DNA from: Methylocystis heyeri
GTDB taxonomy: Bacteria; Pseudomonadota; Alphaproteobacteria; Rhizobiales; Beijerinckiaceae
Assembly: GCF_004802635.2 (NCBI RefSeq)
Contig: NZ_CP046052.1
Coordinates: 248,001 to 312,000 of the forward strand
Direction of reading: 5' to 3'
DNA length: 64,000 nucleotides
Shown here: piece after piece, positions 59,175 through 64,000 of the stretch
How positions within the stretch are numbered: position 1 is the stretch's first letter
How the letters are laid out: the number at the start of each line of letters is the position of its first letter
Made by a program: the position numbers and the translations under genes
The notes under the pieces: model-generated
Databases searched by the model: none
Told to the model about the DNA's origin: nothing
The model's input: only the letters and a program-made list of their open reading frames with translations

Positions 59175-60523
59175 ACAAATATGCTGTGCCTCTCATCATG
59201 GCCGGGAATATTTTGTTCAGCTGGTCCTTCAGCCAGATCAGACTGCCGCCTGGGGGTGGAGCGCCGCTCAGCGAGGCGGTTCTGGCGCTGTGTTTTCTCA
59301 CCTTCAGCACGAGAGCCGTTCTCGAGGAAATGGGCGAGGTGATATGTTTGGCGCCGTTCATTCTGTGGTGGGTCTTTTGTATCGGGTGGGCCGCGCTCGG
59401 CATTTCCGACTATGGTCTTTGGGCTTTGCGGGATGCGAGCCAGGCTATCGATTCGCTTTATCTGATCGTCGGATTCAATTACGCGCGAAACGATCAGGAT
59501 CTGAATCGTCTCGTGAAGTGGGCGCCCTGGCTGGTGGGTCTGGCCGCGGTCAATACGCTTGTCGGATATACGTTCAGAACGGAAATCGCGAAATTTTCCC
59601 CGACGATCACGACCGAGCACGGCGAGGCGACGCCGATTTTCGGCTCTTTCGATCTCGGCGTGACGGTCCTGATCTGGGCCGCCACTTATCTTGTCATCAC
59701 GGCGCCGGAAAACAAAAGCTCGCTGGGGCGAATGGCCGTCGCGGGGGGGCTGGTTTCCTATGCGATCGTAATGTTTCAGACCCGGACGGGCTATCTGCAG
59801 CTCTTGTCGATGCTTCTGTTGTTCTTGTTCGTTCGAAGAAAAGCCGGACTGCAGCTGCTGTCCTTCCTTCCCATGCTGCTTTTGGTCGTCGCCGTTCTGG
59901 GATTGGCGGGCGCCAAAATATCGGGTCGCCTCGGCAACGAGATTTCGATGGATTTCTTTGTGGGTCATCTGGGCGCGATTTTTGGCAGCGCGGATCGGAA
60001 CAGCGAGGCGGTTACTGCGGCCGCTTCCGGCGTGGACCAGCGTCTGCAATGGTGGACTCTGATCTACGAGAAGGTGACGTCGGATCCATGGTCGTTTCTG
60101 ACTGGCCTCGGCTACGGCTTCCCTCTGGTTCCCTTCACCAACAGCCAAGGGATACAGGTCAGGGAGCCGCATAATTCGATCATTTCGGTGTTCGCCAGGT
60201 CGGGCTTGATCGGGCTGTTCGCGTTCGTCTGGATGCATATCGAGCTGTTCGTGAATTCGTTCAGATCCTATTATGCGGCGCGTGTCCTGACGTTCTCGCG
60301 CGAGTGGCAGGATATGGTGTTGTGGTTGATCGCCTTTCACATCCTTCTCCTCGCCGGCGCCGGAGGGGAGGATGTCATGGAGAAGCCTTTCCACGCCGTG
60401 CCTTATTATTTTCTGTGGGGCGTGCTTTTGAACTTGAGTTATCGGCTGCTTCCGGTCAGCGACCCAGATAGCGAATCTCCAATCGACGATTCACTCGGTC
60501 CCTGCGCCCGCAATTCCGCGTAA
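59171..60523 (+). CDS. O-antigen ligase/polymerase family membrane protein (Wzy-like)
   Basis: 450 residues from ATG 59171. It has about twelve transmembrane helices and the Wzy/O-antigen ligase-type periplasmic loop region (LTGLGYGFPLV...VREPHNSIISVFARSGLIGL), which carries the conserved EPHNS signature. It polymerises lipid-linked repeats or ligates polysaccharide. Start overlaps the flippase stop. No ribosome site distinct from the flippase end, consistent with coupling. Confidence 0.88.
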   Translation: MNKYAVPLIMAGNILFSWSFSQIRLPPGGGAPLSEAVLALCFLTFSTRAVLEEMGEVICLAPFILWWVFCIGWAALGISDYGLWALRDASQAIDSLYLIVGFNYARNDQDLNRLVKWAPWLVGLAAVNTLVGYTFRTEIAKFSPTITTEHGEATPIFGSFDLGVTVLIWAATYLVITAPENKSSLGRMAVAGGLVSYAIVMFQTRTGYLQLLSMLLLFLFVRRKAGLQLLSFLPMLLLVVAVLGLAGAKISGRLGNEISMDFFVGHLGAIFGSADRNSEAVTAAASGVDQRLQWWTLIYEKVTSDPWSFLTGLGYGFPLVPFTNSQGIQVREPHNSIISVFARSGLIGLFAFVWMHIELFVNSFRSYYAARVLTFSREWQDMVLWLIAFHILLLAGAGGEDVMEKPFHAVPYYFLWGVLLNLSYRLLPVSDPDSESPIDDSLGPCARNSA

Positions 60524-60555
60524 AACCTCGTTTCAACTTCGGCCTGCGCGGCAGA

Positions 60556-60571
60556 TACGTATTGTTACGTA
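60556..60571. promoter_or_regulatory. paired TACGTA palindromes ahead of the export lipoprotein gene
   Basis: TACGTA-TTGT-TACGTA, two self-complementary hexamers with a four-base spacer, 81 bases before the GTG of the export lipoprotein. The same TACGTA appears as TACGTACGTA at 45549-45558 ahead of the LuxR-type gene. I did not notice other TACGTA copies on reading, so shared regulation is plausible. Confidence 0.4.
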
Positions 60572-60651
60572 GTGTTGGAGGGTGTAGTAGCGTGTAAGAG
60601 TATATTCGAATCAGTTTTACAGGCGTCTGCTGCAGCTTCGCAGGGGTTCGT

Positions 60652-61827
60652 GTGAAAGGCATTCCGGGATTGAAAATAATGCGAAACTGGCTTGTCCTGG
60701 CGGCGACCGCGCTGAGCCTTTCCGGCTGTCTCACCCCGTCATCCGGTCCGCAAGCGACGATGATATATGAGCATGCGACCGACGGTTCAGGGCGCCTCTC
60801 CTATGAACTCATCGAGATCGACACCTCCATTCTGGATCTTTTTCGGATGCGGACGCAACCGACGCTCGTCGGCCGGTTCGGGAACGAGAGGGTAGGGCCG
60901 ACCGACGTAAAGCTCGGCGTAGGCGATCTGATCGGCATGTCGATTTTCGAAGCTTCCGCCGGCGGATTGTTCACTCCGGCCTCGACGGACACCCTTCGGC
61001 AAGGCAATTATGTAGCCCTGCCTCAGCAAGTGGTGGATAACGACGGCACTCTGAGCGTTCCATTCGCAGGCAGGATTGCCGTCGCCGGCAAATCCTCCAA
61101 GCAGGTCGAGGCTGAAGCCGTCAACCGGCTGAAGGATCGGGCCATCGAGCCGCAGGTGCTCATAAGTCTCATCGAATCCCGCTCCAGCCTGTATTCGGTT
61201 TTTGGGGATGTTCATGCGCCCAACCGTTTTCCGGTCAATTGGGCGGGTGAACGGATAACGGCGGGCATCGCTCGTGCGGGCGGCCCTGTTTTCCCGGATT
61301 ACGAAGAGTCGGTCACGCTCAGCCGCTCAGGGAAAACGGCGACGGTGATGCTGGACGCCATCGTGCGCAATCCCCGCGAGGACATTTATCTCCGTCCCGG
61401 GGATTCGATTTATCTTCGGCATGAGCCGCGTTTCTTCACGGCGCTCGGGGCCGCGGGAAGAAGCGGTCAATATCCCATCGACGTTCCGAGGCTGACCCTG
61501 GCCGAAGCGGTTGGTCGCGCCCAGGGCCTGCTGGACACCCAGGCCGACCCCACAGGGGTATTTGTGCTCAGGTGGGAAGACCCGCGAATCCTGGAGCGGA
61601 TGGGGCGCGACATAAGCGCCTACGGGACCAAGCGAATCCCGACCATCTATCATATCGACCTTCAAAACCCGAAACTTCTGCTCGCCTCGCAGCAGATCGA
61701 CGTTTTGGACAAGGACGTGGTCTATGTCACCAATGCCCCGACAGTCGAATTCATGAAAAGCCTGGTGGTGTTGAACGAACTTTCGAGCATCTATCTCAAT
61801 ATTTCGGCGATCAAACCGTGGTTCTGA
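60652..61827 (+). CDS. polysaccharide export outer-membrane lipoprotein (Wza-like)
   Basis: 391 residues from GTG 60652 (AGGGG upstream); ATG 60679 is the alternative. A lipoprotein signal ends LSLSGC, giving an acylated cysteine. A poly_export domain (KLGVGDLIGMSIFEA) and two SLBB domains (VDNDGTLSVPFAGRIAVAGKS and, later, IYLRPGDSIYLRHEP...LTLAEAVGRAQGLLD) follow. It would form the outer-membrane export channel with the Wzz/BY-kinase at 49156. Its close relatives export succinoglycan-type polymers. Confidence 0.92.
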   Translation: MKGIPGLKIMRNWLVLAATALSLSGCLTPSSGPQATMIYEHATDGSGRLSYELIEIDTSILDLFRMRTQPTLVGRFGNERVGPTDVKLGVGDLIGMSIFEASAGGLFTPASTDTLRQGNYVALPQQVVDNDGTLSVPFAGRIAVAGKSSKQVEAEAVNRLKDRAIEPQVLISLIESRSSLYSVFGDVHAPNRFPVNWAGERITAGIARAGGPVFPDYEESVTLSRSGKTATVMLDAIVRNPREDIYLRPGDSIYLRHEPRFFTALGAAGRSGQYPIDVPRLTLAEAVGRAQGLLDTQADPTGVFVLRWEDPRILERMGRDISAYGTKRIPTIYHIDLQNPKLLLASQQIDVLDKDVVYVTNAPTVEFMKSLVVLNELSSIYLNISAIKPWF

Positions 61828-62235
61828 CGCGCCTTTGTGCGCGAGCGGAACGGTTTGAGGCATAATAACAAATCAAAATTTCATATAGTTATAGCGGTAG
61901 AGCCAGTTGACTCTCTCGGCGATGCCCCAGGCGCCCGCCAACTCCGGCCAGTCTTGGCGGTCTGGTCCTCGGACGCCATAAAACACGGCGGATCCGCCGG
62001 TTTAATCCGGGTTGCGTCGGGAAATCCTTTACCTTCCCACCATCGCAACGCGCTCCATCCCCAATCGGAGGATACCGATAAATCTAGCTCAAATTCCCTT
62101 GGATCGTGCAATTTTTCATCGGCTTGGGTTGACGGCGGGGCTTTTGCGTCTGGACTCCGATCGAAAGCGGCGCCAACCTGCAAAGCCTTTATTGCAGCGG
62201 CGCGTCCCGGGATGGACGAAGGGAAGGCGAGAGTC
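61828..62235. other. intergenic region, 408 bases
   Basis: Between the export lipoprotein and the MacA-type adaptor, same strand. A short hairpin GCGC...GCGC follows the lipoprotein stop; a small AT-rich stretch at 61861-61900 could hold a promoter. The long open frames here are not protein-like. Nothing else was recognised. Confidence 0.3.
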
Positions 62236-63450
62236 ATGAGCGAACCCCTCTTGCTGCAGCCAAAGCCTGCGGCCGAGGGCGCGCCTGTGGACGCGAAAGT
62301 CTCTTCACGGCAACGTAACAGGGGATTCGGGTCTATTGCGGTTGCGGGGCTGATCTTGCTCTGCGGCGGGATCGCCCTGTATTGGTCGATCGACAGGAAA
62401 AGTCACATCGGCTTCGTGACGAAGAGAATATCCCGCGGGCCGGTCGTGCGGACGGTGACGACCAGCGGCACGGTCAATCCGATCATCACCGTGCAGGTCG
62501 GCGCCTATGTTTCCGGCGTCGTTCAGGCGCGCTATTGCGACTACAATACCGAAGTCAAGAAAGGACAGATCTGCGCCAAGATCGATCCGCGCCCCTACCA
62601 GGCAGTGGTCGATCAGACGCGCGCCAATCTCGGCGTAGCGAAGGCGCAGCTCGTCAAGGACAAGGCGAATCTCGCCTATACCAGGGTCGCCTTGGAGCGC
62701 AATCAGAAGCTCGTCGTGACCAAGGCGGTCTCGCAGGACGTCCGCGACCAGTCGCAAAGCGCCTATGATCAGGCCGTAGCGCAGGTGGGCCTCGACGAGG
62801 CGACCATCGCCCTCCAGGAGGCCAATCTTCGCGCAGCCGAGATCAACCTCGGTTACACCGACATCATCGCACCGGTCGACGGCACGGTTGTCACGCGAGC
62901 GGTCGAGATGGGCCAGACCGTCGCCGCAAGTTTCCAGACGCCGACGCTGTTCCTCGTCGGCACGGATCTGACGATCATGCAGGTAGACGCCAACGTCTCC
63001 GAGAGCGACGTGGGCGCGATCAGGACGGGCGACAAGGCTAGCTTTACGGTGGAGTCTTTTCCCAACCGAACATTCGCCGGAGAGGTGATCCAGGTGCGCC
63101 AATCGCCGCAGACCATCCAGAACGTCGTCACCTATGACGTGGTGGTCAGCGCGCCGAATAAAGACCACGCGCTGAAGCCCGGCATGACGGCGACGACCCG
63201 GATCGTCATCGACGAGCGCGCCGACGCGCTGCGTGCGCCCGATCAAGCCTTCCGATACGCCCCCAAAGGCTCGGCGATCGAGGCGCCGAAGGAGGGATCG
63301 GCGAAGCTATGGGTGCTGCGAGACGGCGCGCCGCAAGCCGTAATCGTTACGCTCGGGCTGGACGACGACGTCAATACCGAAATCTTGGCGGGCGAAGCGC
63401 ACGAGGGCGACGAGGCTATCATTGGTGAAGAACGCCGCCCCTCTCCCTGA
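62236..63450 (+). CDS. macA: RND/ABC efflux periplasmic adaptor (MacA-like)
   Basis: 404 residues from ATG 62236, with GGGAAGG upstream; the frame is open earlier but without similarity. One N-terminal transmembrane helix (SIAVAGLILLCGGIALYWSI), a lipoyl/biotinyl half (GTVNPIITVQVGAYVSGVVQARYCDYNTEVKKGQICAKIDPRPYQ), a helical hairpin with coiled-coil, then LGYTDIIAPVDGTVVTRAVEMGQTVAAS and a beta-barrel. It would bridge an ABC exporter (next gene, MacB-type) and an outer-membrane channel, exporting macrolides, peptides or haem-like molecules. Confidence 0.9.
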   Translation: MSEPLLLQPKPAAEGAPVDAKVSSRQRNRGFGSIAVAGLILLCGGIALYWSIDRKSHIGFVTKRISRGPVVRTVTTSGTVNPIITVQVGAYVSGVVQARYCDYNTEVKKGQICAKIDPRPYQAVVDQTRANLGVAKAQLVKDKANLAYTRVALERNQKLVVTKAVSQDVRDQSQSAYDQAVAQVGLDEATIALQEANLRAAEINLGYTDIIAPVDGTVVTRAVEMGQTVAASFQTPTLFLVGTDLTIMQVDANVSESDVGAIRTGDKASFTVESFPNRTFAGEVIQVRQSPQTIQNVVTYDVVVSAPNKDHALKPGMTATTRIVIDERADALRAPDQAFRYAPKGSAIEAPKEGSAKLWVLRDGAPQAVIVTLGLDDDVNTEILAGEAHEGDEAIIGEERRPSP

Positions 63451-63470
63451 GCGAGGCTGGATGGGAATCT

Positions 63471-64000
63471 ATGGTCGACCTGGTGATCGATGTGCGTAAT
63501 CTCACGCGGACGTTCGCAGTCGGCGATGTCCAGGTGCGTGCATTGCGGGGCGTCGATCTCGCGATCGAGCGAGGCGAGTTCGTCGCGATCATGGGCTCGT
63601 CCGGCTCGGGTAAGTCGACGCTGATGGCCATTCTGGGTTGCCTCGATCCTCCAACCGGCGGCCGTTACTACCTCGAAGGGGTGGACGTCGCCGGCCTGAA
63701 CGAGCCGCAACTCGCTAAATTGCGCGGCGAGCGCCTGGGGTTCGTCTTTCAAAGCTTTAATTTGCTCGCGCGCACGAGCGCGATCGAGAATGTCGCGTTG
63801 CCCTTGTTCTACTCCGAGCGCGTGAGCGAGAGGCGCGACAGAATGGAGAAGGCGCGCGCAGCTCTGAAATTGCTCGGTCTTGCTGAGCGCGAGAACAACA
63901 CGCCCGCTCAGCTTTCCGGCGGCCAGCAGCAGCGCGTTGCGATCGCGCGCGCGCTCATCAACGGCCCGAGCGTGTTGTTCGCCGACGAACCGACCGGCAA
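63471..64000 (+). CDS. macB: MacB-type ABC transporter ATP-binding protein (cut at right edge)
   Basis: About 176 residues before the window ends. ATG 63471 is 20 bases after the adaptor stop. Walker [17 protein letters not shown]-loop [18 protein letters not shown], signature [15 protein letters not shown] and Walker [10 protein letters not shown] are all in order, so this is a LolD/MacB-type ATPase. Whether the permease is fused (MacB) or separate cannot be seen. Confidence 0.9.
   Translation, partial: MVDLVIDVRNLTRTFAVGDVQVRALRGVDLAIERGEFVAIMGSSGSGKSTLMAILGCLDPPTGGRYYLEGVDVAGLNEPQLAKLRGERLGFVFQSFNLLARTSAIENVALPLFYSERVSERRDRMEKARAALKLLGLAERENNTPAQLSGGQQQRVAIARALINGPSVLFADEPTG

Noticed and set aside
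1-64000. CRISPR arrays, tRNA/rRNA genes, insertion sequences or integrase
   Set aside because: No regular repeat-spacer pattern, tRNA-like cloverleaf, transposase or integrase motif was found on reading both strands.

Overview
The window is GC-rich, densely coded DNA from a proteobacterium, most likely an alphaproteobacterium of the Hyphomicrobiales. The palindromic intergenic repeats, TTG/GTG starts, TonB and c-type cytochrome content and RtcB/archease pair fit a Methylocystis/Methylosinus-like genome. No methane-oxidation gene is present, so the genus is only a guess. I see no rRNA, tRNA, CRISPR array, transposase or phage gene.

Layout. (1) 1-10214, all on the minus strand: a long run encoding exported redox proteins, read from 10214 downwards. 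In order they are a PSD1-type DUF1549/DUF1553 cytochrome, a Tat-type DUF1501 protein, a type I copper cupredoxin, a C-terminal-haem cytochrome c, a dienelactone-hydrolase-like enzyme, a cysteine-free rhodanese, a peroxiredoxin, a second cytochrome c, a cytochrome b561 and a TonB receptor cut by the window edge. A divergent exported cupin (10492) shares a promoter region containing a perfect inverted repeat. (2) 11147-18387: a sulfur nanocompartment locus. A family 2A (SrpI-type) encapsulin lies directly upstream of its probable cargo, a SufS-type cysteine desulfurase with a 320-residue Pro/Ala-rich N-terminal extension. Next come an Rrf2 regulator with four clustered cysteines and an ArsR regulator with the two-cysteine spacing of persulfide sensors (BigR/SqrR). 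An XRE-cupin regulator lies upstream. A GlcG/HbpS-like protein and an EpsC/SrpH-type serine acetyltransferase are divergent. (3) 18554-24502: carbohydrate use, with a GH13 alpha-glucosidase divergent from a GH42 beta-galactosidase-galK-galT operon.

(4) 24508-42208: mixed housekeeping and accessory genes. They include a radical SAM/DUF763 pair, a four-domain copper protein (HMA-TauE-cupredoxin-LysM), an old yellow enzyme, a poly-gamma-glutamate hydrolase and a CapA protein, an HPF-cold-shock fusion, RtcB/archease RNA repair, a molybdenum-hydroxylase accessory gene with a decayed partial copy beside it, a TAXI binding protein and a manganese catalase. (5) 42586-61827: an exopolysaccharide cluster. 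It has ATP-grasp, GT2, a LuxR-type regulator lacking the receiver aspartate, RraA, a DUF1932 dehydrogenase, an acyltransferase, a Wzz/BY-kinase, two GT4 enzymes, a polysaccharide deacetylase, a methyltransferase, WecG/TagA, a priming sugar transferase, Wzx, Wzy and a Wza lipoprotein. (6) 62236-64000: a MacA-type adaptor and the start of a MacB-type ABC ATPase, cut by the window edge.

How it fits together (inference): regions 1 and 2 look like a periplasmic redox and cytosolic sulfur-storage neighbourhood under sulfur- and Fe-S-sensing regulators. Three copies of one composite palindromic repeat occur only between genes of these two regions. In the exopolysaccharide cluster, TACGTA motifs stand upstream of both the LuxR gene and the export lipoprotein gene, suggesting a shared regulatory site.
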